Source: Multivorans sp965232105
Lineage (GTDB): Bacteria; Acidobacteriota; Thermoanaerobaculia; Multivoradales; Multivoraceae
NCBI GenBank assembly: GCA_965232105.1
Contig: OZ246956.1
Location: forward strand, 1,178,001 to 1,242,000
Length of the DNA stretch: 64,000 bases
Reading direction: 5' to 3'
Shown: positions 59,101-64,000 of the stretch, piece after piece
How the letters are laid out: every line of letters begins with the position of its first letter
Numbering within the stretch: the first letter of the stretch is position 1
Notes under the pieces: generated by a model
Seen by the model: only the letters and a program-made list of their open reading frames with translations
The model's database searches: none
Told to the model about the DNA's origin: nothing
Program-made: the position numbers and the translations under genes

Positions 59101-61258
59101 CTTCCGGGTGATCGCGAAGCACGCGACGATCGGCCTCTCTTCGCCGAGCGAGGTGACGCGCGCGGGCGCTTTCGGAGCTCCCGCGCCGCCGACGGGCCTG
59201 ACCGCTTCGACTATCGACGAGACGTCGGTGCGTCTGGAGTGGACGGACGAATCGACGAACGAAACGGGCTTCGAGGTCGAGTATCGGGAAACGAACCCCG
59301 GCATCTGGAGGAAGTTCGAGACGGAGGCGCCGGCGAACGCGACGTCGATCGTGGTGACGGGCCTTGCCGCCGGCACGGAATACGACTTCCGCGTCATCGC
59401 GAAGAGCGACTCGGGCCTGTCGACGCCTTCCCTCCCGCGGACCGAGACGACGACGACGCCGCCCCCCTTCATTCCTCCCAACCGCCCGCCGACCTTCGAC
59501 CAGGACGGACCCTTGGCGCTCACGGTGGTCGAGAGCGCCGCCGGCCCGATCGGATCGGTGTCGGCGACCGATCCCGACGGCGACCGGGTGAGCTACGGCC
59601 TGGGCGGTCCGGACGCGCGCTCGTTCAGGGTGGACCCTGACGGCGGCGTTCTCTCGCTCTCGCCCCGGACGTCTCTGGACGCATCGAGGAAGGACGCGTA
59701 CGCCTTCTCCGTGACCGCGTCCGACGGCAGACTGAGCGCCATCCTGGCGGTGACGCTGACCGTGGTGGAGCCGGAGCGGCCCGGCGACGCGCCGACCGCC
59801 CTCCGGCCGGCGCCGCCTTCGGAGCTTGAGGCGTCGCTGCTGACCTCGGATGTCGTGGTGCTGAGTTGGCGGGACAACGCGGACGACGAGACGGGCTTCG
59901 AGGTGTTCCGCCGCGAGGACACGGGCGACTGGGAGTCCTCGCGCTCGCTGCCGGCGAACACCGAGACGGCGACGATGGAAGACCTCGCCGCCGGAATCGA
60001 GTACGAGTTCGCGGTCACGGCGAAGAACGTCAACGGGAGCACGGCGAGCAACGTGGCGTCGGCCGAGCTGTCGCTGGCGCCGCCGACCCGCATGGACGCG
60101 GCGCCGCGAAGCGAAACGAGCGCGCGCGTGACCTGGCGCGACAACTCGGTTGCCGAAGCCGGCTTCGAAGTCCAGGTGCGATTCGCGGACACCGGGGACG
60201 GCGACGACGGCGCCGGCGAAGGCGGGACGGCGGCCGCGGGCTGGACGCTCGGCGCCGCGGTGGGGCCGAACGCGACGGAAGCCTTGCTGACCGGCCTGAC
60301 GCCGGGAGCCGCTTACCGGTTCCGCGTGGCCGCCCTGAACCCGCGGCCGGGCGGAGATCCGGCTCTCAGCGCGGTCGGGAGGTTCAGGTTGCTCGAGCCG
60401 CCGCCGGCGGGCGCGATGACGGATTGCGAGCCCGGCGGCAGCGCGGTCACCCTCGGCGGCGACTACGAGGTGGCGATGTGCTTCGAGACGCCGTCCGGCG
60501 CGCAGATGGACGCCTCGAACTATCACCTGGAATCGACGGCCTCCGGGTTGCTCTACTTCTTCGATCGGGACAACGTGGAAGTCCTCGTCAAGGTCCTCGA
60601 CGGCTGCGCGATCAACGGCCACAGGTGGGTCTTCGTCGCCCCCGTCACCACCCTCGCCTTCAGTCTGGAGATCACGGAGCGAAGCACCGGACGCCGGTTC
60701 GCGCACCGGAATCCGAAGAGCCTCACCGCCGAAACGCGCGCCGACACCGCCGCGTTCCCCTGCGAATCGGAGGCGCGTGCCGCCGCCGCCCTGAACGCCG
60801 GCGCCGGAGGCCCGATCCGCCCGCGCGGCGCCTCGGAGAACGCCGTCCCGCGAGCCGCCGTCGATCCGTCCGCCGCTGCCGCGGCCGCCGCCGTCACGGA
60901 ACCCGCCTCCCCGATCTGCGAGCCCGAGGGCCCCGGCATCCTGCTCGAGGACGGCCACCGCATCGACATGTGCTTCGAGATGCCGAACGGCGAGATCAGG
61001 CAGGCCCGCGACTGGGGCCTGACAAGACGCTCGACCGCGCTTCTCTACTTCTTCGACCGCGAGAACGCGGAAGTCCTCGTCAAGGTGCTCGACGGCTGCG
61101 CCGTCAACGGCCGCCGGTGGGTCTTCGCCGCTCCCGTGACCGACCTCGCGTTCCACCTCGTCGTCACCGACCCCGCGGGCCGACGGTGGACCCACTCGAA
61201 CGAGGCGGGGCGAACCGCGCCGCCGGGAAGCGACGCCGCCGCCTTCGCCTGCGATTGA
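47165..61258 (+). CDS. giant secreted metzincin protease with fibronectin III and cadherin-like arrays
   Basis: About 4,697 residues. TTG 47165 is preferred because it starts a clean signal peptide (ANRRIRGLAIAILLGLASL, cleavage near AAAQ). An in-frame ATG at 46994 would overlap the previous gene by 47 bp and add 57 basic residues. A propeptide-like region leads to a Calx-beta domain (~220-325) and then a metzincin catalytic domain with HEVGHTFGAHH (residues 480-490) and Met-turn TIMAYG (~531). About 27 FN3 domains span ~589-3100. Four 201-residue cadherin-like doublets follow (3102-3905), then two FN3, one cadherin-like unit, two more FN3, and two copies of the FFDRxNxEVLVKVLDGC domain. It probably acts outside the cell in adhesion and proteolysis. 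Confidence 0.88.
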   Translation: MVWSFANRRIRGLAIAILLGLASLPAAAQQLLTYGEAGPVRAEAAQRDGVPGPAPRARRFDVEVDLALLRPPPETLLLATPDGHVLRAELRELTDRGDGAFLWSGHVAGAEWEPVLLTMASDGLSGIFAAPGEAQYELHADRTGAGVVLGAGWLAPAVQAENPDLAPVEPGADHSWCVTHSASADGVGGGVLRPGEASASSASVEPAGVALAQSATPGISLSVSPEEVREDAASALDVTVTAALDGALVAEDVSVDISVGQGGTAVAGTDFAAVADFTVTIPAGTVSGETVFSLDPTDDGLPEPHETIVVAGSASGFDVSSAEVEIVSDDVRQIDVIVLYTAPVRQALARAGLNPERDARFQFDYATTLLRQAGVAAEWRVVHAGNTPADFDRYVAARQGFAIRGMSHGTRTITRMRDRMNADIVHVMGAGASAIWHCGQAYGRTVRNERIVDYGFWGQSTTNVSCAGSRGYRRWTLTAHEVGHTFGAHHERGRNAAGDGSVGSGLDEVNDVLGPYAFGFYERASPAFTTIMAYGASGGQTRLNHYSNVRARYQGRAMGSPDRNEVERLLERTAPETADLSDHLTPATPSGFTGTAVLNGSAVDITFTWTDESNREVAQTIQYQIGGTGPWIEVARLAPDVQTATITGFEPGTFYNFRMYALNARGWGLRSETWSVTTPGTSLPAKPTGLGASAPQPAMVRLNWADNSHNETGFSVEYRKTGAPAWTSGPMVGADVETVDVTNLDHLTEYEFRVGATNSRGTVFSETAFGLTLPEPPPAAPEGPDPLFGRRLTATSAHLRWMDRSADETGFRVQVRRPGDASWSVAQSLPADAAEAFVTGLTANARHEFRVEATGAGSSAISQPIVLDLSAEPPPAIELTASLIRYDNVWIYADLKWKTVSPFSGNYRRWSKPASDPDSAWSPYRFTTSRETVRHQQSSSNRIPMHFRVEAIGDGGSTLSNVIEVDFGSTFPGPPGSVSAEMWRPTEVRLTWTEASGASAYRVSQGETFDPVVYAVYPAAARQAIVTGLGPGRYTFRVEALDAEGTATSRAAAFRLRRPTNPPPTAVSDLAVDYPYLQTMRITWRDNSTDEDRFLLSVREDDGHWVDIAAGFSGNTEGGLTVEPSTLYHLRMLADHSTNGSLNSNIVTFWSTQEPTEVRATPSSSTAVDLSWKDNAIYEQSFQVQYKEAGTPAFFRQAATVDRNATAASADGLTAGTSYKFRVRSRVVNARGEYRWESSSQVTITMPPPPPSGVAAAAAGSTSATVTWTDESADETGFVVEARTAGSEWSAVGRAGADAASAKVLGLAAGATVEFRVRAAHETNGLSSPSGVATLTMPPPPPSGLTASPAGPGSVTLAWTDESTDETGFVAEYKRSSEANWSTWGTEAAANVQTLTLTGLTAGESYEFRVRAKKGTELSSPSAVAVVESLGAPVAASALAAAASGPSTADLTWTDDSTDETGFDVQYRTAGGGAWATASTAAADSTSAAVSGLHSGRRYEFRVVAKNAHGSTPSGIVSLTMPPAAPTGLEGTPDGSTVVELTWTDNASGETGYRVDRRLAGSSAWTAAPAADPNAVSYTVEGLTASTAYEFRVVALSAAGESPSAPLALTTPPAPPSGLAASEAGPTSAALTWTDNSSDETGFLVEYRISRARTWTTYGTEAGANTTSITVSGLESGTPYGFRVVARHNVNGLSSPSGEALLGELGGPVAPSAVMATARGSSRVGVSWTDNSSDETGFLVERRRGADLWAAIAEAPPDATSAEVGPFLGGRTYELRVSSRNALAKRPSAGVSVTMPPAAPTGLSASEDGMTSVALSWSDESFDETGFVVEYRDSGSQAWTTHGTQAVADSGSMTISGLVSGQTYGFRVFADHSANGRSSPTGVVWVTDLGTPPAGAANVLVVATGSTGATVTWTDAATDETGFEVRYRAASGVWTTGATVAANSESATVDGLMGSTVYSFEVVATGSSASPSDPFVLTMPPAAPTDLVATEVRPGSESPGVRLTWTDNATDERDFLVEYRGAGEEAWSAFSTRPPADSTSFETTELAAGGAYEFRVLAISRHGNSSPSNVASVGDLGVPEAPTDFAIMATGSTTALATWTDSSTKEAVFRVQRRSPGAEEWIEAALANRNETSVEVPDLLASTAYEFRVVSWTVSGSSGSNVATLTMPPAPPVDLVAGPASPTSVTLRWTDASLDETSFVAEYKRAQRKDWNVFATEAATNATSLTVTGLTSGLTWEFRVYAKHNANGRSSPSNEARVRRLGAAGVPADVAATASGSTSAVLTWTDNGNDETGFRVEYRVGRRAWAGTEVAADSTTATVTGLLPSTSYEFRVSSLNAHGAAASDSVFLVMPPAAPTGLTAAQASSTSVSLAWTDASTDEDRFVAEYREAGTTAAWTAFGTNAAAGAESITVTGLVSGRSYEFRVFAENGNGRSSPSGAASVASGAAPAAPSGVTATAQGSTTALVAWSDNSTDETGFEIEYRTGSGPWQTAARTTASVTRTAVAGLEPATAYEFRVSATNGNGSSAAAAAPVLTMPPAAPTALTATRTGPTGVTLTWTDNSTDETSFVIEYKTLNAAAWSAFGEAAADATSTAVTGLATGTSYAFRVFAKHSANGLSTPSHTVSVGALGAPAPPTGLTAAATASTVVALSWTDASSDETGFRVDVRRAAAGVPWTLNATLAPDTTTATVTGLVAGAAYEFRVGAENTVGVSWTAVVGVRTPADSVPAAPTGLVVAAEGPTRVRLTWNDQADNEANYVVRYRFGGDARAVWSIYPADQQQATLTGLASGQYTFDVQATNAAGGSATALASWTLPRPRPNPPKAAAGLKVKLTGPYTAELRWKDKASDETEYLAAIRPDDGAWEYASSAADSTRGFFHGLAPGKTYHARVIAYHEDNGGLNSNVVTFENPAAEPRAPRDVTITPTGSTSLVIAWNDVSLEETGYEVLYQIVEKDPEAVGEAPWTTAATLAANVERLSLDRLFSSTTYRFAVWTVKNGKRESSEVVETTMPPPPPTGTAARAASTSSAEVSWRDASTDETGFLVEYRASGATVWTAFAREAAADGTALVVTGLAPSTGYDFRVFARHRVNGLSSPSNEASATTADESLTIGGLSDGTVAENSPWASATPTVAGATGAVTWTAEGVDASDFTIDGSTGVVSMVARDFEAPADDDGDNVYAVTVKATDAGGVVGTAALTVTVTNVNEAPAFATSAALVLSVMEGTSGAVGSPVSATDPEGDTITYSLTGADAASFAIDSATGQLSVGTGTTLNHEQKASYGFNVVATDDDATPLSASRAVTVNVSDVDESLTIGGLSNGTVAENSPWASATPTVAGATGTVTWTVEGVDASDFTIDGSTGALSMVARDFEAPADDDTDNVYAVTVKATDADGIVGTAALTVTVTNVNEAPAFATSAALVLSVMEGASGAIGSPVSATDPEGDAIAYTLTGADAASFAIDSATGQLSVGTGTTLNHEQKASYGFDVVATDDDATPLSASRAVTVNVSDVDESLTIGGLSNGTVAENAVYASATPTVAGATGTVTWTVEGVDASDFTIDGSTGALSMVARDFEAPADDNTDNVYAVTVKATDADGIVGTAALTVTVTNVNEAPAFATSATLVLSVAEGTSGAIGSPVSATDPEGDAIAYTLTGADASSFAIDSATGQLSVGTGTTLNHEQKQSYGFTVVATDDDATPLSASRAVTVNVTDVDESLTIGGLSNGTVAENSPWASATPTVAGATGAVAWTLEGVDASDFTIDGSTGALSMVARDFEAPADDDRDNVYAVTVKATDANGIVGTAALTVTVTNVNEAPVFATSTALVLSVAEGTSGAIGSPVSATDPEADAIAYSLTGADAASFAIDSATGQLSVGTGTTLNHEQKASYGFDIVATDDDASPLSASRAVTVNVADADVIMPPAAPSGVAATPQGATSVLLTWTDNSSNETGFVVEYREARTEAWTAFGTETLADATSVTVTGLAAGRSYDFRVIAKHATIGLSSPSEVTRAGAFGAPAPPTGLTASTIDETSVRLEWTDESTNETGFEVEYRETNPGIWRKFETEAPANATSIVVTGLAAGTEYDFRVIAKSDSGLSTPSLPRTETTTTPPPFIPPNRPPTFDQDGPLALTVVESAAGPIGSVSATDPDGDRVSYGLGGPDARSFRVDPDGGVLSLSPRTSLDASRKDAYAFSVTASDGRLSAILAVTLTVVEPERPGDAPTALRPAPPSELEASLLTSDVVVLSWRDNADDETGFEVFRREDTGDWESSRSLPANTETATMEDLAAGIEYEFAVTAKNVNGSTASNVASAELSLAPPTRMDAAPRSETSARVTWRDNSVAEAGFEVQVRFADTGDGDDGAGEGGTAAAGWTLGAAVGPNATEALLTGLTPGAAYRFRVAALNPRPGGDPALSAVGRFRLLEPPPAGAMTDCEPGGSAVTLGGDYEVAMCFETPSGAQMDASNYHLESTASGLLYFFDRDNVEVLVKVLDGCAINGHRWVFVAPVTTLAFSLEITERSTGRRFAHRNPKSLTAETRADTAAFPCESEARAAAALNAGAGGPIRPRGASENAVPRAAVDPSAAAAAAAVTEPASPICEPEGPGILLEDGHRIDMCFEMPNGEIRQARDWGLTRRSTALLYFFDRENAEVLVKVLDGCAVNGRRWVFAAPVTDLAFHLVVTDPAGRRWTHSNEAGRTAPPGSDAAAFACD
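56468..58879 (+). repeat. four tandem 603-bp repeats coding cadherin-like doublets
   Basis: Units start at 56468, 57071, 57674 and 58277, each exactly 603 bp (201 codons), beginning DESLTIGGLS. Each holds two cadherin-like domains: one with TVAENS.WAS and DFEAPADD, one with VSATDPEGD and ATGQLSVGTGTTLNHEQK. Units differ by scattered substitutions but not by length. They are embedded in the giant gene between FN3 domains. Confidence 0.92.
60415..60774 (+). other. C-terminal domain copy 1 (FFDRDNVEVLVKVLDGC)
   Basis: This segment codes one copy of the shared ~115-residue domain: an early Cys pair (DCEPGG and AMCFET), a central LLYFFDRDNVEVLVKVLDGC, the WVFVAPVTTLAF strand and a final Cys after DTAAF. 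It is followed by an Ala-rich linker of about 45 residues and the second copy (60910-61255). The previous gene has one copy. Confidence 0.7.
60910..61255 (+). other. C-terminal domain copy 2 (FFDRENAEVLVKVLDGC)
   Basis: The second copy in the giant protein: ICEPEG and DMCFEM at the start, LLYFFDRENAEVLVKVLDGC in the middle, WVFAAPVTDLAFHLVVTD and a last Cys after DAAAF just before the stop. The strictly terminal location suggests an export, anchoring or folding role. Confidence 0.7.
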
Positions 61259-61360
61259 CCGGCGAGCCGAGCCGCGGCGGGACGCGCCGACGAGCCGGGA
61301 GGCCGAATGCGCGCCAACGTCTTGCGCCAGCCGGGTAGAATGTCTGGCGGGCAGGTGTCG

Positions 61361-64000
61361 ATGAGAATCGCGACGGATCGTTCCCGGACAAAGCGCGGAC
61401 CGGGCGCCTGTCTCGCCGTCCTGCTGCTCGCGTTCGCCGCGCCGGCCGGGGCCGACGACCTGTTCCTGCCGCCCGATCCGGCGGTCGTCGACGCGGCCGG
61501 AGGCGCCGCCGCGGCGGCGGCCTCGACCGCGGCCGGCTTCGAGTTCGGCGGCCCCACTCTTCGCAGCCGTCTGGCTCGCATCGACCTCGGCCTGCTCGCC
61601 GCGGCGCGCGTCCGGGCGGAGGCGGGCGGCGGCGCGCCGGGCCTGCTCGATCTGAACCTGTTCGACGACGCCCGCTTCCGGGCGACGAATCTCGAGGCGA
61701 GGCCGACCTCCGGCGGCTACGCGCTGACCGGAAACCTGGAAGGGGAACCGTTCAGCGTGGTCAGTCTGGTGGTGAACGGCGACGTGATCCTGGGAAGCGT
61801 GGAGGCGCCGGGCGTGCTCTACGGCATCCAGCGCGCCGGGGACGGTCACGTGACGATCCGCCAGGCGGGAGAAAACGACCTGCCGTTCTGCGGCGGCGCC
61901 GTCGATCCGGCCGAGGAACGGGGCGGAGCGCCCGCGCTCCCGCCGCCGGCCGCGGCCGCCGCCGCGGCGCGCGATCTTCCCTTCGTGACGACTCCGCAGA
62001 CCGCCGTCACGGTGGTCGACGTTCTCACGGCCTACACGAGCGCGGCCCGCGAGAGCCTGGGCGGCGTGTCGGTCATGGAGGCATTGATCGACCTGCACTT
62101 CGTCAACGTGAACAGGTACTACGCCGACAGCGGCGCCAAGGTCCGGTTCGATGTCGTCGGCGTGGTCGAAGCGGACTACGAGGAAACCCGGACCTCGTTC
62201 GACCTCTTTCCGCTGGTTCTTCCGCGGGACGGCCTGATGGACGAGATCCACGAGATCCGGGACGCGACGGGCGCCGACATCGTCCACGTGTTCGAGCTCC
62301 ACGCGCCCTACTGCGGCATCGCCTACCTCATGACGACCGTCAGCTCTTCGTTTGCCAACCGAGCGTTCGGTCTGACGAACGTGGCGTGCTCCTCCGCGAC
62401 GGTCGCCCACGAACTCGGCCACAACATGGGCCTGCAACACGACCGCTGGACGGAGAGCCTTGACGACGGCCTGACGAACAGGCCCTACGCCGGGTCGTAC
62501 GGCTACGTCAACGAGAGGATCCTGACCGACGCCGGCGTCGAGAGTTCCTCCGTGTGGGCGACGATCATGGCGTACTCCACCCTGTGCCATCACATGGGTC
62601 ACGGGAATTGCCCCCGCCTCGCGACGTTCTCCAACCCGACCCTGAATCACAAGGGCGACCCGGTGGGCGTCCCCTCGACCGCCGACGCCGCTTCGATCAC
62701 GGGGCCCGCGGACGCCGTCTCCACCCTCAACGCGACCCGCGCGACCGTCGCCTCCTTCCGGACGCAGGCCTCGGCGCCGCGCGTGATCTCTCTCAGGCGC
62801 ACGGCGTCCAGCACGTGCCACATTTGTTCCGGTCTGTCATCCAAGCGAACGAACGCCGACGAACCGTCCTGGCGGATCGTGTTCTCCAAACCCGTGAGCA
62901 ACCTCGACGGCGGCGACTTCACGGTCACGGGAGCGGGCCTCGGGTCGCCGACGATCACGGCGTCCTCCGTCGGAACCGGCCGGCGCACCTTCGACCTGGA
63001 GGCCTCGGGCGGCGGCCTCGCCGGCTTCGACGGCGAGGTGACGCTGGGCTTGGCGTCCGGGCAGAACATCCAGGACTCCGGAGGCGTCGCGCTCGCCTCC
63101 TCCTGGCCCTCGACGGCGGAGCGCGGCTACGTCATGGACAACACGGCGCCGACCGCGACGATCACGCCGAGCAACGCCGGCGCCTCGCCGTTTCTCCTGA
63201 CCGCGCGCTGGAGCGAAAAGGTGTATCACCGGTATGAGGGGCGCTGGCGCGGGACCCCGGGTTGGGGCGAGGTCTTCACCCTCGAAGAGACGCCGACGGA
63301 CCCCTCCGCGGCGGAGACGATCACGGTCTCCGTTCCCAAGCGCACCGTGTACGACGAGGCCGGGAACCTGGCTGCGGCCATCACCCGGAACGTCTCCTGG
63401 GATCCCGCCCTGGGCGCGCCGTCGCTCTCCATCGGCGGTCTCGCGGACGCCTCGGTTGCCGAGAACAGCGAATGGACTTCCCCGCCGCCCACCCTCTCGG
63501 GCAGCCCGGTCGGCGCCGTGGCCTGGACGGTCAGCCTTTCCGGCCCCTGGGTGCCGCCCGAGAATTCGCCGCACTTCAGGCTGGTCGGGAATTCGCCGCA
63601 CTTCAGCGTTGACGGCGCCACGGGCGTTCTGACGCTCCCGCCGCGGGACTACGAGAACGCGACCGACCGGGACGGCGACGGCGTCTACGAAGCGACGCTG
63701 AGGGCGGCCGACCAGAACGGCGCCTTCGCCAGCGCGACGGTCGCGGTAACCGTCACCGACGCGGTCGAAACGAGATCGCTGGAGATCGTGGGCGTCCATG
63801 ACCGTTCGACCCCGGAACGGTTCAACCACACCGTCCCGACCGGGACTGGGGGCGCGGTCGTCTGCGATCCCGACTGCCGGGTGGACGACGGGCCGGTGGG
63901 AAGCGTGTCAGTGACCGCTTCCGGCGCGGATGTCGGAAACTTCTCGTTGTCCGGCAGCAGCCTGCACCTCCTGAATCCGGACTTCGAGAGTCCGGGGGAC
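61361..64000 (+). CDS. secreted metzincin protease with cadherin-like domains (3' end beyond window)
   Basis: At least 880 residues; open to the window edge. ATG 61361 gives a signal peptide (basic n-region RSRTKRGPGA, hydrophobic core, cleavage after PAGA). In-frame ATGs at 61340 and 61307 (the latter with GGGAGG 4 bases before) are alternatives. A propeptide of ~200 residues includes NDLPFCGG, which might act as a cysteine switch. The catalytic domain has HELGHNMGLQHDR and the Met-turn TIMAYS. Downstream are Ig-like/Big domains and then cadherin-like units (LSIGGLADASVAENSEW) homologous to the repeat in the giant gene. It shares the cluster's module set, so it belongs to the same system. 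Confidence 0.87.
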   Translation, partial: MRIATDRSRTKRGPGACLAVLLLAFAAPAGADDLFLPPDPAVVDAAGGAAAAAASTAAGFEFGGPTLRSRLARIDLGLLAAARVRAEAGGGAPGLLDLNLFDDARFRATNLEARPTSGGYALTGNLEGEPFSVVSLVVNGDVILGSVEAPGVLYGIQRAGDGHVTIRQAGENDLPFCGGAVDPAEERGGAPALPPPAAAAAAARDLPFVTTPQTAVTVVDVLTAYTSAARESLGGVSVMEALIDLHFVNVNRYYADSGAKVRFDVVGVVEADYEETRTSFDLFPLVLPRDGLMDEIHEIRDATGADIVHVFELHAPYCGIAYLMTTVSSSFANRAFGLTNVACSSATVAHELGHNMGLQHDRWTESLDDGLTNRPYAGSYGYVNERILTDAGVESSSVWATIMAYSTLCHHMGHGNCPRLATFSNPTLNHKGDPVGVPSTADAASITGPADAVSTLNATRATVASFRTQASAPRVISLRRTASSTCHICSGLSSKRTNADEPSWRIVFSKPVSNLDGGDFTVTGAGLGSPTITASSVGTGRRTFDLEASGGGLAGFDGEVTLGLASGQNIQDSGGVALASSWPSTAERGYVMDNTAPTATITPSNAGASPFLLTARWSEKVYHRYEGRWRGTPGWGEVFTLEETPTDPSAAETITVSVPKRTVYDEAGNLAAAITRNVSWDPALGAPSLSIGGLADASVAENSEWTSPPPTLSGSPVGAVAWTVSLSGPWVPPENSPHFRLVGNSPHFSVDGATGVLTLPPRDYENATDRDGDGVYEATLRAADQNGAFASATVAVTVTDAVETRSLEIVGVHDRSTPERFNHTVPTGTGGAVVCDPDCRVDDGPVGSVSVTASGADVGNFSLSGSSLHLLNPDFESPGD
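63572..63616 (+). repeat. in-frame direct repeat of 18 bp
   Basis: GAATTCGCCGCACTTCAG occurs at 63572-63589 and 63599-63616, a 27-bp period. In the protein this gives NSPHFRLVG followed by NSPHFSVDG, a small recent duplication inside a cadherin-like domain. Confidence 0.8.

Noticed and set aside
58748..62821. Open frame of 1357 codons antisense to the two protease genes
   Set aside because: It crosses two well-supported genes and shows only GC-bias composition.
1..64000. tRNA, rRNA, riboswitch or IS element
   Set aside because: I found no cloverleaf, rRNA signature, known riboswitch core or transposase by reading; a covariance-model search would be needed to exclude them.

Overview
This is a GC-rich, gene-dense bacterial chromosome window with about 37 protein genes, no RNA genes that I could find, and no phage or IS transposase. 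The best taxonomic hint is Acidobacteriota, possibly a marine or host-associated lineage. One protein carries the VWFA-related domain typical of that phylum. Two TonB-dependent receptors start with a carboxypeptidase-regulatory-like plug extension. There are also several sulfatases, phytanoyl-CoA-dioxygenase-like enzymes and a DUF3604 protein. This assignment is inference; no rRNA or marker gene is present.

Layout. From 1 to 10 kb lie a class I methyltransferase, two PhyH-type oxygenases, a TonB receptor, a PQQ-type beta-propeller protein with an embedded EF-hand, an acyl-CoA dehydrogenase and a cyclase-family lipoprotein. From 10 to 18.7 kb lie a MazEF toxin-antitoxin pair, a dimethylglycine/sarcosine-dehydrogenase-like flavoprotein, a Tat-exported double-VOC protein, and an operon of MBL hydrolase, PQQ propeller and DUF3604. 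From 18.7 to 25.3 kb is a sulfatase island: three sulfatases, a third PhyH enzyme and the formylglycine-generating enzyme that activates sulfatases. From 25.3 to 31.2 kb are HicBA, a metallophosphoesterase and a TetR-led operon (PfkB kinase, ketose epimerase-like TIM barrel, class I aldolase, cyclase). From 31.3 to 42.4 kb are an unrecognised protein, a VWFA/TonB-C fusion, a rifampicin-phosphotransferase-like enzyme, an SDR, a di-haem cytochrome c and a second TonB receptor.

From 42.7 kb to the end is the most unusual region: three consecutive same-strand genes for very large secreted proteins. The first is a Calx-beta/PKD protein of 1364 residues. The second is a metzincin protease of about 4,700 residues with about 30 fibronectin type III domains and a cadherin-like block built from four tandem 603-bp DNA repeats. 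The third is another metzincin that runs off the window. They share modules, including a cysteine-containing C-terminal domain present once in the first and twice in the second. The cluster is preceded by a consensus -35 box, a perfect palindrome and a run of 25 C residues in the leader. This looks like an adhesin/protease locus for surface or host interaction, possibly variable.

A second window-wide feature is a family of short modular hairpin elements (eight recognisable copies or fragments) in the intergenic spaces from 4.8 to 42.5 kb. It is absent from the giant-gene region. One copy supplies the start codon of a gene and another codes for part of the C-terminus of a protein. I consider this repeat family and the giant-protein locus the two strongest candidates for something undescribed.
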